This document shows positions 12,189 through 24,256 of a stretch of 35,574 nt of DNA, piece by piece (positions within the stretch are counted from its first letter, which is position 1; every line of letters begins with the position of its first letter). Under the pieces are notes generated by a model. It ran no database searches. It had not been told where the DNA came from and was given only the letters and a program-made list of their open reading frames with translations. Position numbers and translations under genes: made by a program. The stretch lies in assembly GCA_034687125.1 (NCBI GenBank), contig JAQGBZ010000526.1:1-35574 (forward strand), in the 5' to 3' direction. The stretch comes from Neelides folsomi (lineage: Eukaryota; Arthropoda; Collembola; Neelipleona; Neelidae).

Positions 12189-15100
12189 ATGAATGGGAGT
12201 GAGAATCCAATTGAATCATCTCCTTTCACTTCCATCTCCGATTACGGCCTCAATGAAACTGCCTACAATTTCACCACAGACGATTTCCTATTACGAACAA
12301 ATGATGAGAATGGGCAAAAAGAGGTAAACCTATATTAAGTATATAATAAATAAGATCCTTTTGTTATTTGTCTACTTTATCAATGTAATATAATGTATGT
12401 GGCATGTTCAATTTATTCAATGATTATCAAAGCTTTATAAATGCCAATTAAACTATTTTTTAATCGCATTGGTTATATTTTTATTATCAAATTATGGTAA
12501 AAGTTTTTAAACTTTGCCATTAAATTTTGAACTTTCAGCCATTGGCTTTTGGTACATACATATAAGATAAGTAGAGTACATATAGTATTTCATATTGCAT
12601 TTAAATTTATTAAATAGTCACAAGTTATTGAGATACAGATAAACAGTATACATAGTTATATATCAATGATAATGTTATATCATGAACAATTAAGAATATT
12701 CCTTTATGTTATATAACCACATAGTTCATATTTTTCTGTATGTATTGGTATCCATTATTCTTAGTTTTTCATTCATCTCAGGTTTCCAGTTCTTTGAAGA
12801 CTTTTCTGATTCCCCATTCGTCAAATGCTCTAGGGAGAGAAAACTTGAGATTAAGACTTCTGAGAGCTTGAAATGATAGCGAGTTAGTTCTAAAGTGATT
12901 CTTAGCTTTTACCACAATTTTGAAAGAATGATTCTAAAAAGGGTTTTTGGACAAATTTTATCACCTCAAATGAATCAGATAATTAAAACCATAAAATACA
13001 TCTCTTATCAAAGTAGATATAGAATTAGTATAGAGCAATACCAAATATTATAATGATAACTATAATACATTTAATATGTACCTACCTGTAAATCAAACTT
13101 AGGAATAATACCAAAGTATTCGTAATATTCAAAAGTCAATTTTGTTAATTAAAATTCTTTCTACGTTTCCTTTCGCCCAACTCCATTATGACGTCATTGT
13201 TTAACAAAATTAAATGTGCATTGATATGCAACATCACGAAGCATAAAAAACTTATCCCACGAACTTATTTATACAAATTGTAAATGCATGTTACATTTAA
13301 ACTTAACACAAAGGAGTAGCGAGAGAACACAACCAAATGTCAGTTTACTTCCAAGTTGTCATTTGTAAATTGTAATAGTAAAGGTCACATGCCTTAATAT
13401 TTACATGCAACCATTACATGAAATGGATCTAAATATTAAGATTGTATGGGATGTTAGAATAGACACATATGTATGTAAATGATGATATTTGAACTTTGAA
13501 CCATTTCGACGAATTCAAATAAATTCTTATCTTTCGATCTTTCTATATTAAATAAAGTTTATTGCTTATTAGTAATATTCTATTTGTATTTACTTAAACC
13601 AGTATTCCACTATACTAACATTAAGTATTTTCAATGATAGTTAAAATATTACATAAAAACTATACTTGTAATTGCTGTTAGATTATTATCTTATATCATA
13701 TTTACTGATATACCTACTTTACTATACATACACTTATTATTACTTAATCTCCGATTATTTACATAGGTATTATGAGCATAATTTAAGGTTTATAGATATA
13801 CTGATTTGTGTGAATATGACAAAATTAAAAATGAATTATATTTTGCCAAAAAAGATAGGAAATCGATTATGTTTTCTTTGTTATGTACAATATACATTTG
13901 AGATAGATTTATGAGAATCTATTGTTAAAGAGAATGCAAACAAGTATTTTAGTACAAACTCTGACGCGTTCGAGTTTTGTAAACATTCTGATTTTGATAA
14001 TAAAATTAAACTTACCTAAATTAAATACCCATTTTTTATTGTAATACGATAATATTGCGAATCGTAGGATTTTTTGCTTGGGATTTTGACAAATTTGCCA
14101 AATGATTAATCTTTAATTCATTACGCTACTTATGACTTATAAGTACTAACTAAACAATAAAAAATTAATAATGGTTTATTCATCATAGTTATAGTAAATG
14201 TAAATATATAAATAATGAATATTAATATTTCAAACATACGTATTATGTATTATACTTACTTTTTACTTTATTTTTATATACATATTTCATAAAATGGCCT
14301 TTAATGTGCAAACTGTCCAAATCTAATCTTTCATTTTGCTTATTTATTTTGTTCATTTTATTACTAATATGTAGACAATGTCGTGATTTACATTATACCA
14401 TAGTTATTCATTTAGTAAATATTAAGATATACAAGTATGATCTTGCTAAATAAGTTACATAATAAGCTATATTTATAGGTATATGGGGAAAACTACAGTT
14501 TATTTATCACCAAAATGAATTTAACTAATCAAGTAATATTATTTGTTTATGGCAATTCCCTCATGAAATACTAAATGTTAAGTTAAAGTTTTAGATATAT
14601 GGTATGTACTCTATACAGGTATAATATTAATAAACTAATTGATAAACAATCCCCAGGGGGAGTTTTATGCCGACTTGTACACTGCATACACAGCCAGTGA
14701 AGGCGTCGTTGCCTTCTTGGCCATCGTCGGAAACGCCTTGGTCGTCTACGTCTTCTCCACCAACCGGAGCCTGAGACGCTACCGTAATTATTACATCGTG
14801 GCTCTGGCCGTCGCTGACTTCCTCGTTGGTCTCATTGGAATTCCCCTGGCCGTTCTCTCCATCGTCGGCCTCCCGCGGAACCTCTATGGTTGTTTATTCA
14901 CCCTCTCGATCCTCATGGTCCTCTGTACCATTTCCATCCTGTGCCTTGTGGCCGTCTCTGTGGACAGGTACTGGGCGACGACGAATCCCTTTGCCTACTA
15001 CCGGAACATGACAACCTCCACGTCTGTGGGTTAGTTTTTAATTTCTACATAGTATTATATATGCTAATTAAACTTATAACGTCCAAACAAAGAAAGTCCT

Positions 15101-18100
15101 AGGTAATTGGGCATCGAGTGAAAGAATTACGATAGAGGAATTCTCCTGCAATTCCCGGAGAATTGCTCAGGGAATTTGCTACCATAAAGTAGGAGATAAT
15201 ATATAATGGATTTCCATCAGCATAATGTTCTCATTTGGATTCATAAACAAAGGGTTAGTAAATAGGTAGTAATGTTACAAATGAGTTTCGGCCTCATGTA
15301 CTCTTGTACATAGGAGCGTATGAGTAATTAGAGAAAGTAGGGATAAGTACTCGCCCATGTAAAAGGTTTGGAATGAAAACGAGTCGCGTGACTTTCCTCC
15401 TCTGTCAATGTCCCAATAAGTGACTGCTATTTGGAACTCACGAGGAAAATTGTGCTTGATGCATGTGGTTTTCACTCAGAGACACAACTGGCGGATCAAC
15501 TCTTTTACCCCCACTAAGCTTCTACATATTACATATACAAATGCTGTACATGCTGTGTGTTTTTATTGACCAGACTCCCGCCGCAACGTACAAATTCTCC
15601 GAAATCATTTTTCAACATACAGAAAACACTCTTGGCGGTGATAAATCATGTTGAGGTGATAAAAATGCCTCGACTTACAATTTAATGCAGAATCAATTCA
15701 CTGCCCAATCAAACAGCACATTTGTAAAATATACCAACTGAAACTAAATATTTACTATTACATTTTACACAAATGTACAAAGAGAAAACAGTGTGAATCA
15801 ATAAGTAAAAAACATTTGGACCATGAATTCCAATGGATTGATTTTTAATTTTTTATTAATAAACAAATACAAAACTTGAATATTTAGATGATGTTTATTT
15901 AATATTTTAAATATGAATATCACTTAATAATCATATGTTAACATTATACATAATTTTATATATATACATATACTTTAACAGATAATGTGGTAATTATGAT
16001 TATAAATAAGTAAGGTACTACGAATATATTTATTGCATAAGCAAGGGCAAAGTGCCAATCCAAATTAATCTTTTTTAATTGATTAAAAGAAATCTCATTT
16101 AGGAAATGATTATTGATTTCCTAAGTTAACCGATTTTAACCAAAATATTTACACGCATAAATTGATTTTGTTTTGTTTTGTCATGTGCGATGACGCGCCT
16201 GATTAGATGTGTGGATTTGTATTTATGACATAAATACATACTTGTACATATGTACTTGTACTTAATACTTATAAATCTAAGTATTCAATAAAATAAAAAT
16301 GTTAAAAGTTAATTAATAATTAAAATCTATAAATGATTTTATTGTACGTGTAACAAATAACCTCGTATAAGACAAGTATTTTTATATTTATATAACTAAC
16401 TAAAAAGCCTGGTTGAGTTGTTTTGAAGTGATTTGAAAGGATCGAGAGAAATGCTCCAATGATTAATAACAATTTTCATAATGGGGAGGTTCATCTTTGG
16501 ATGAAAGGAGTGAAATGGGGTCATTGGGAGTTCATCCCACGAGTTCCTCACAACAGTTTAATTTTCGGTTAAAAGGACGATCGGGTATTAAATTACTCCT
16601 GATTAGTATGTTTATAACGAACTTGCGTGGGTGTGGTCGCATCCGGATATTTTCTCATTTTATTCCACGAATTCATTTTCTCTTTAACAACGTCCTTCTA
16701 ATTGATCCTGAGTCATGTTTAATCTTGAGCTATTCGAACACCATTTCCAATATTTGGAAATTTATTATTATTTGAAAATTTTGAAATGTTATCAATTCAC
16801 TCTCTTTTAATCTTATTTTTCAACCTTAAGCCACATCAACATTGTCAATGAAAATTTGAATAATATCACAAGAGTAATCAATCCTTTTAAAAGCATTTAG
16901 CATTGTACGCACCAATGCTGTCGATCAGTCAACACCAACACAGATTCGAGTTAAGGTTGAAAAATAATGTTAAAAACAAATAAGTATAAATTAAACTCCT
17001 TTAAAATCAAACAGCGAAAGATAGAATCTTGAACAAGATTGATAATAATTGGTTTTGAAAGAAATACGCACTATCATGTCACAGACGTGTTATTAACATT
17101 GGACTATGCATAATTGTATAACCTTCGACATTGCATCATCTTCTACATAATGCTCCTATCTTTAATCTAAACCACATTGGCATTATTGTCAATAATGAAA
17201 AATCCTATTCACTCAAATGGGTATTTAAAGATTTAAACTTACCATCTTTCTTGTTTCTTCTATTTTGTAGAAGATATATACAATATATGTATACAATATA
17301 AATATATGAATATATTGTACCTATATGTATTTATATCTATTCGATTATTACAAGACACACTCCCCAAATATATCAAAAGAAGTTCAACTTTCGATTTTTA
17401 TCGACTCTTAAATTGAAAGGATGATTATTTGCGAATGTGTACAAAAAACAAAGTTGGGATGTTTGGATAAATACAAAGCTATTATCCCAATTGGTCCCAA
17501 AGTGGGTTTCCATTCCATCCTATTTTACAGATCCTATTGTAAACTCTTATTCTTATTAAAGACCATTCAATGTCACTCGTTGACCCTCAAAGAACGAAAT
17601 TGATGAGGGAACATTTTGGTGAGATCCAAATTCGTCGCCCACAGAAAACCCAATGTTATGATAGGGAAATATTTCAACCTTCCTCTTGACTATTAGTTTA
17701 TTATTGCTCAATCGTGAACTTGAAAAAAGACTCAGAATGTGGGATGGAAACCATTTTTCGCCCATCATCCATTCCAATCCTATTTACGCTAAATATACAA
17801 AAAACCTTATACTTATCCAACTACAAATTCATTACTTCATTTACTCTCGCATATTACGATATTACGATATTACATTAGTATTAGTATGATACTAGTTACA
17901 TAATGTTTAGTACCCGTGTATTGTTAGTTTTGTTAGTGCTAAAGGGTCCGTTTATTAAATACACATTAAGTAAATAACACTATTTGAAATATTTAAAAGG
18001 CGTTTAGTTAGTAAATTCCATTTTTCTCTTTTTTTCTTAAAGAGGTTTCTTGGTATTGAGTAAGCCAAATATTTGAGTGCCCTTCTCATTATCACTCCCT

Positions 18101-20756
18101 TTGGATGTGACGGGAAATGAATTGATGGAGGGAATAGGAAACTTTGTTCACTGGATCATCTTCTTTGGTTCCAAAGACCAATTTAACCTCCCCTCATTAA
18201 TCTTGTCACTTTCCGTTTTGAATTTTAAATTCCCAGTCTCATTTCTATTTAAACCCTGTCACCACTTTATAAATTGCTAACCAGATTCCATTCAACCGAA
18301 CAATATCATATGAATATTCCCAACCACCAGCATCATCTTATTGTTTTAATTATAACCTCGTGTCTTGAAACACAATAAAAATATATCCATAAAAATTACC
18401 AAGTTTTTTATTTGTATAGTATCTACATAATGCTATGCATAGCATCATGTGAATAGTGAATATAGTACATACTATACACTACTACATATACTATATACAT
18501 AGTTACACACATATTACGTATATGTATTATGTTACTTTTATGTAGATCTTCTTCTAAATCAATTACTTTGCCAAGAATTCAAAACATCTCAGCAATTATG
18601 TACAGTGTCGCATTGATGAAAAAAATTACTTTATACAGGGTTATGAATAGTTCATAGAAGATTGTATTTTATCATATAGTATATATAATAGGATCTCGAT
18701 CTCATAAATACTATCAAGTAGTTAAAGTCTCATACATGTATCTAATATCTAACTATCTAGGATACTACACATGGGAAGAAATAAATTTGAAAAAGTATTT
18801 AAGCTTAATAAACAAAACCATCATGCTCGACGAAGAGTGAATGGTTTATGAATCATTCTCGAGTAAGTTCATTATTATGCGCCTACAAATTATGATTCTA
18901 CAGATATTTTATAAGATCATTCCATTATTATACAACCTTAAAGAGAAAACAATATAAGGGAATAATTTAGTGAAAAATATAAAACGATGCAGAAAATTAT
19001 CTTTTTTAAATTGGCAGACATTAAAAGAACAATCCCTATGAGGCGTTGTACAATTTTTTTCATAAGTACTTATGAAAAACTTCAATGTTAAATTCGAAAA
19101 ACATTGCATTAATATAAGGACAGATATGTATCTAATGTACCATATATCTTATACTTGTTTATCTATTAAGTAAATACTAGAACTAGAATAACTAACATAT
19201 AAAATAAAGTATACTTTTTATTATTATACAAATGCATTTATGGGTATAATGCTGCGTAGGAGTCGAGGAAGCAATTGTAGCTATAAAGTAAGTAATAAAA
19301 GATTAAACTGTTTTTAGCAATTATATTGATATGTTGGGTCCTTGGAGCCATCATTGGCTTTCTCCCGCTATTCGGATGGCACAATCCAACGGGATGGGCA
19401 GATGCCGGGCATCTTTGCAAATTTACCAAAATAATGGATTACTCCTATCTCGTTTTCCTCTACTTTGCCACCATCATCTCTCCAGCTTTAATCATGCTCT
19501 GCTTCTACGGCTACATCTACCACGTTGTTCTCATTAAGGTACGGTCATAAATGATTATAAATTAATCCTCTTCAATTCATTGTCAACATTTCATTGTTGT
19601 CAGCATTGTTGAGATGATTATTTATTGTGAACATTATTCAATATTTCATAATGATTAATAAATTGAGCAGATAAGGCAAAAAGGAACGTTGGCTCCGCGG
19701 CGAACCTCCGACGGGTCCCGGTCTGGATCTCTTAACTCGGATTGTCGGGGCCCGAGCCAAATCCACCGCATCATGGTCTCAGAAAAGCGAAGAGAAGCGA
19801 AGGCGGCCAAGAAGCTCGGAATCATCGTTCTTTTCTTCATGATATGTTGGATTCCTCTTTACACTATAAATTGTGTTCAGGTATGCTCGGACCAACTTGG
19901 AGATAACTTTCATGAAAGGGGCGACCAAGTCGGGGAACATACTTTCTACTTAATTGAACTCATGTGGCCCCCATTGCCAAAGTTAAATCAATAATCTTCT
20001 CCTTTTGTATGTTGTTCTTTGTAGTTTTTCTGTCGGGATTGCGAGATCCCATTGGAGCTCACAAACTTCACCATTATATTGTCACATGCGAACTCGGCTC
20101 TCAATCCGTACTCACTAATTGTCTTATATATTAAATATTGCCTCCAAATATGTTATAATACTCCAAATTATACAAACGAATACCAAACTCTATGTACAGA
20201 TATGTATAATTATGTATATGTATTACAGATATGAGTTTTTAAATGAATGTCTTCTTGTAGGTTCCTTTATGCTTACCATCTGAAGGAATTCCGTCTCGCT
20301 ATGAAAAAATGTTTATGTACTTGTCTCTCCCGCCTCCTTTGCGGGCTCATTCCAAGTCCCGCTGTCGGGGAAAGTTCATCGGCCGTGAGCCGGAGCCAAA
20401 CGATCCCTTCCCTCACCAACCCAGCCTTGGCCTCCCAGCAGAACAAACTGTCCGGGAAGTTGTGCCGGGAAACGGCGGGGGACGGACGGCGGTCGCCGAC
20501 ACCGAGATACAAAATGGGGCCCACTGGGTCTCGTGACTCTCTTCTCCCATCAATTCCAACGGGGAAGTCGAGCTTTTCCCTCTCCAGCGACACGACCATT
20601 GTGGAGCAGACGGAGGAGGACGGACCTCCAGAGACCCATCCCGAACTCGCGCTAAGAACACCGGTGGGGAATGGGCAGAGTTTGGAGGTCATCCTCGAAA
20701 CCCACAACGAGCCCGATGACGTTTTCCAAAACCAGGACGTGGATTGCCATGTCTGA
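12189..20756 (+). CDS. AdoR: Adenosine receptor (class A GPCR), six exons, 505 aa
   Basis: Exons 12189-12323, 14657-15029, 19318-19538, 19671-19880, 20025-20107 and 20261-20756 join in phase to 1518 nt. The start is fixed by an in-frame TGA at 12171. The extracellular N terminus has three N-glycosylation sites (N2, N22, N27). Class A landmarks: N71 (1.50) in TM1, D99 (2.50) in TM2, C124 (3.25), DRY at 148-150, W176 (4.50), CWIP at 302-305 in TM6, and NPFLY at 340-344 split by the last intron. Adenosine-receptor hallmarks are N310 (6.55), S333 and H334 (7.42, 7.43), the CRDC loop at 316-319, matching CPDC of human A2A, and YAYHLKEFR after TM7. The roughly 150-residue tail is Ser/Thr-rich and starts with a cysteine cluster (KKCLCTCLSRLLC) that could be palmitoylated. 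The family senses extracellular adenosine through G proteins, often Gs. Ligand-pocket positions 3.36 (Cys) and 6.52 (Tyr) differ from vertebrate receptors. Confidence 0.92.
15139..15164. repeat. Short inverted repeat (8-bp stem, 10-bp loop)
   Basis: AATTCTCC at 15139-15146 is followed after 10 bases by its reverse complement GGAGAATT at 15157-15164, near the 5' end of receptor intron 2. No function is implied; a stem of this size can occur by chance. Confidence 0.5.
17853..17876. repeat. Three tandem copies of an 8-bp unit
   Basis: ATTACGAT occurs twice in direct succession, followed by the variant ATTACATT, inside receptor intron 2. It is a minor simple repeat. Confidence 0.6.
18430..18445. 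repeat. Perfect 16-bp palindrome
   Basis: ATGCTATGCATAGCAT reads the same on both strands. It lies in intron 2 of the receptor gene within A+T-rich sequence. It could be a dimeric protein-binding site or simply chance. Confidence 0.55.
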
Positions 20757-22350
20757 GATCTCCCTCCCTATCGTTAAGTTCATGGGGCCGCTGGGGGTTA
20801 GGAAAATCTCAAGAAAAACTATCATGCTTTTCCTTCAATTTCTCCTTTAGGAACGGACGAGTCAATCTTTTTTTCATCTCAACTCATTGTCAACTTTTAC
20901 CTTAAATTGTTTATTTATCCTTTCTTATATACTTATGTACAATATACCATACATGAATGTAATATGTAGAATTGAAATTGTAAGTTTGAAAGTGACAAAA
21001 AGTTCAACTGGATATGTAAAATACTTAATTTTGTATGTGAGTTATTATAGTAGACTTGCTTACAATTACAATTACATACACAATAAGAATAATTATAATT
21101 ATATGATAAGTATGTATACCATAGGTTTAATGTATAGTAATAATACCTACTTTGATTACATTATATTATATTACAATGTATAAATTTCCATATTTTTAAT
21201 CTTCACTCATGTCAGACACTATTTATGTATTGTATTATAAACAGTTAAATGCACATTTGATATTCTTAAGGATTGTGAATACATAAATTGTTAGAGCTTA
21301 AAAAGAATATTTTTTTAATATTTTATATTTTCATTTTTTCATGATTCCGTTCGCTGCTGTTAAAATGTTCAATTTTAACTTGTCACAAATACATATGTAT
21401 TATGTTATATATCTATCTATGTATGTAGTATGTATTAAAAGTATTGGTGTTACATGTCCCTATAGTACACATGTGTCTACATACAAGCAGAGAACCTTGC
21501 TAATAGTCATTAAGAGAAATATCTTTATACAATATATGAATAATATATGAATATATACCCAATGAAAAATATGCCTCGATCAATTAGAAAAAATCCAAGT
21601 CAAAATTTTGTGAACGCTTATAACTATAAAGTAACTAACGATTGTTAAATACTTAAGAATTAACAGATAATTACTAATTTATTACAATGTAGCATACCTA
21701 CTACCAATATTGATAATTACGTAGTATGTGACTTAGGTACATGAATAAATGATATCATAAGTTATTCTATATTAGAGCGTGTACAATGGTATTTAGTTAT
21801 TGGGTTAATCAATTGTAAAATTTATAAACAACTATTACCTACCTGCCTATACCATACATTATGCATAAATAGATATACAAATATAGATGTACATATACAA
21901 TAAAATGTTAATGTGGCTATTCAAAATATAATCAATTTCGACAATTAAAGCAAATCTTATTGAAATTTTTTAAAATAATCATAGGCCTATAGTAGGTATA
22001 TCTGGTAATTATAAGACCAAACACGTTCATTGATTAATCTTAATAATATATCTCATTTTGCAAATTGCTTTCATTTCAGACATTTCACACCCTGTCATTT
22101 TTAATAGTGGGCACTTGATTATTATAATTTTGATTTATGAACTTATAATATTTAATTATGCACATATACAATATGTATGATACAATCATCATAATCATGT
22201 ATTAATGAAAATGTATCAAATATCGATTAGCTTAATATTTGAGACTTAAATGTTAATACGAACTTAAACACTGCGACGCGCGTAAATGAAATCTTTGCAA
22301 ATAATTCCCTTCAAATTTAGAGATTCAAATTGGATCAAATTTTAAATAAT
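20757..22350. other. Receptor 3' untranslated region and A+T-rich intergenic DNA
   Basis: No coding sequence is supported. AATAAA motifs occur at about 21742 and 21899, but which one, if any, ends the receptor transcript cannot be decided from sequence. A possible splice acceptor (CAAATTTAG) ends at 22320, just before the ORP start region, so part of the end of this stretch may be the leader or intron of the next gene. Confidence 0.5.
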
Positions 22351-23606
22351 ATGAAAGGAGGTGGCCTTAAACTTCATCAGCATTTTGAAGGACAGTTGAA
22401 TAAGTATACAAATGTGGTCAAAGGGTGGCAATTCAGATGGTTCGTTCTCAACCCAGACAAAGGGACTCTGGACTATTATATGGTAAGATTATAAATGTAA
22501 TTCGTCATTAGTAATTAAAATACCAAACCCTTGCCTCAACCTCAATATAATGGTTTTTATTATATATAAAATTTAATAAATATTTCTTGTTTTTAAAATT
22601 TGCACATTTATCAAAATATAGTCAGAGAGCGAGATGAAGCTTTTGCCGTATAAACCCAGAGGAACTCTTCATTTGGCTTGCGCTGTTGTTTGTCCAAGTG
22701 ACGAAGATTCCCACACATTTGTTCTCAACTCTGCTTCTGGGGACATTTACAAACTCCGAGCCACAGACGCTAAAGAAAGACAAGAATGGATTACGAGACT
22801 CAGAGTCGTGTCCGAATTACACGCCACTGCGATTTCTCAAGTAATGAACAGTAATTTGATCCGTCCATTGAATCTAATGAAATTTTTCGATGATTGGTTT
22901 ACTAAAGGTTATTATTTTAACGATTTAGACAAATAGTCCATTGGTGTCCAGAGATCACGGATCTTCTACTTCGAGAATGGTTCCATGTACGCTGAGCATA
23001 CTTGAATCATTCGCCCAAGTCACAGAATGGCTCCAAAGGGGTGAAAATGCAAGTCAAGAAATTAGCAACTCCATTGATAGATTTCCTATTTCAGGTAAAT
23101 ATCATTACATTATTGAACAATTGAACAACACAATTGAAAATTTCTATTTTTCTTCAATTATTAATTCTTATAGTGTTTTGAATTACTACACAGTATCAAA
23201 TTTAATTTTTATAATAGAAGACTTAAATCTATTATTATTATTGCTATTTAGAAAGTTAATTATTTTAATGGTTTTAGGGCCTGGCGTGAGCTGCACCGAT
23301 CAGGATGTTTTGATGCTCAAAGCGACGGTTCAAACGACTCTTATGTGTCTTGAAGAATGCCTTTACGCTCTTCAGCTTCAGCAAAGAAGTTCGGTGAAGG
23401 GGGATGGAGGAGTTTCAGTCAGTTCCATCCCATCAACCATTAGCTTAGCTTCATCAACTCCCAATTTAACCTTAATTCCAAATCGCCCGATGAGCCATTC
23501 GACCCCAGCGTCTGCCACCACAACTCCGCTTTCAAGTAACCATCCTTCGCTCTCGTTGGGATCCTCGCAGAAAACCGTGTCGACGTCTGAAGTGGATATT
23601 CCCTAG
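22351..23606 (+). CDS. OSBPL10/11: ORP10/11-like PH-domain protein lacking the lipid-transfer domain, four exons, 281 aa
   Basis: Exons 22351-22482, 22622-22840, 22929-23094 and 23278-23606 join in phase to 846 nt. Residues about 10-115 form a pleckstrin homology domain of the ORP10/ORP11 type: [10 protein letters not shown], then [14 protein letters not shown] and [18 protein letters not shown] are close to human ORP11. Residues about 175-215 ([20 protein letters not shown], then LYALQLQQ) match the conserved helical linker of the same subfamily. The protein then stops after a Ser/Thr/Pro-rich tail. The roughly 400-residue OSBP-related domain that carries lipids between membranes is absent, and no exons for it are seen before the next gene on the opposite strand. 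The start has an in-frame TAG 33 nt upstream at 22318, although an acceptor at the same place would allow an earlier exon. PH domains of this family bind phosphoinositides at Golgi, endosome or contact-site membranes. A PH-only protein could be a targeting or competing form; that is inference. Confidence 0.85.
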
Positions 23607-24256
23607 ACGAAATATTTCTTTTATTTTAATCTCCAATTCCGTTTATTTCCTTCTTTTTGTTCAATAACAGGTTTATAAAATATTATTACCCAATTTAATT
23701 TATTTGTTAAAAATTGATTAATATATTATCATACTTTTACTTAAACAAGTTACACCAGGTGCAGATAGTTAAAATCATGTTAACATTTAAATGCTAATAC
23801 ATATTAATACCATTAGTTGATGTAAAATGCGTCAAATAAGGTTGAAATGGTTATGTATCTAAATTATACTATACCATTTACTTGCTAAACTTGCTATGTT
23901 GCTACATAATATGTAAATGTATATGTAGTACTTATATTTAGTTAGAAGCCCAAATAAATAAATGCGAAAATAGTAAAAGACATTTATTTATATTTAACAT
24001 ATAAGTAACTATACTTATAATAGACCATACCTTTCATACGTGCATATTATATAGTATGTAGTTATTATTTATTAATATGCCATTTTTATTAGCAATCTAA
24101 AAATCCCATTTCAATTTGTGCAGAGAGAAAGATTGAAAAATTGATCAAAATTTGAATGGTACAATTATTTAACAATTTTATTGAGTATGTTGAAGTATTG
24201 AACAAGTTGGGAAATAGACACTAGTAGTAATATAAATTAATGAATGAATCAATTAA
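23607..24256. other. Convergent intergenic region between the ORP-like and membrane-protein genes
   Basis: A+T-rich, without coding potential. AATAAA at 23953-23958 could end the plus-strand ORP-like transcript. AATAAA on the minus strand at 24177-24182 lies about 75 nt past the stop of the membrane-protein gene. Confidence 0.55.
24177..24182 (-). terminator. Poly(A) signal AATAAA for the membrane-protein gene
   Basis: The minus strand reads AATAAA about 75 nt downstream of the stop codon at 24257, a usual distance for a compact gene. Single hexamers are common in A+T-rich DNA, so this is tentative. Confidence 0.4.

Larger units (their letters stand above)
15030..19317 (+). other. Intron 2 of the adenosine receptor (4288 bp)
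   Basis: A long A+T-rich intron opening with GTTAGT after a phase 1 exon end and closing with TTTTTAG. It interrupts the receptor between the end of intracellular loop 2 and TM4. The open frames inside are low-complexity and show no splice structure, so no nested gene is supported. It contains a short hairpin near its 5' end, a palindrome and a small tandem repeat, listed separately. The other introns are 2333, 132, 144 and 153 bp. Confidence 0.85.

Noticed and set aside
13672..13914. 80-codon plus-strand frame in receptor intron 1
   Set aside because: Translation is Tyr/Leu/Ile-rich low-complexity sequence from A+T-rich intron DNA, starting at TTG.
20273..20707. 144-codon minus-strand frame opposite the last receptor exon
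   Set aside because: It is antisense to a G+C-rich coding exon whose frame is well supported; such shadow frames are expected and no domain was seen.
22841..22936. Read-through of ORP exon 2 ending in FNDLDK-stop as a natural C terminus
   Set aside because: A donor at 22841 and an acceptor at 22928 join in phase 0 and restore similarity to the ORP11 linker, so this is intron sequence.
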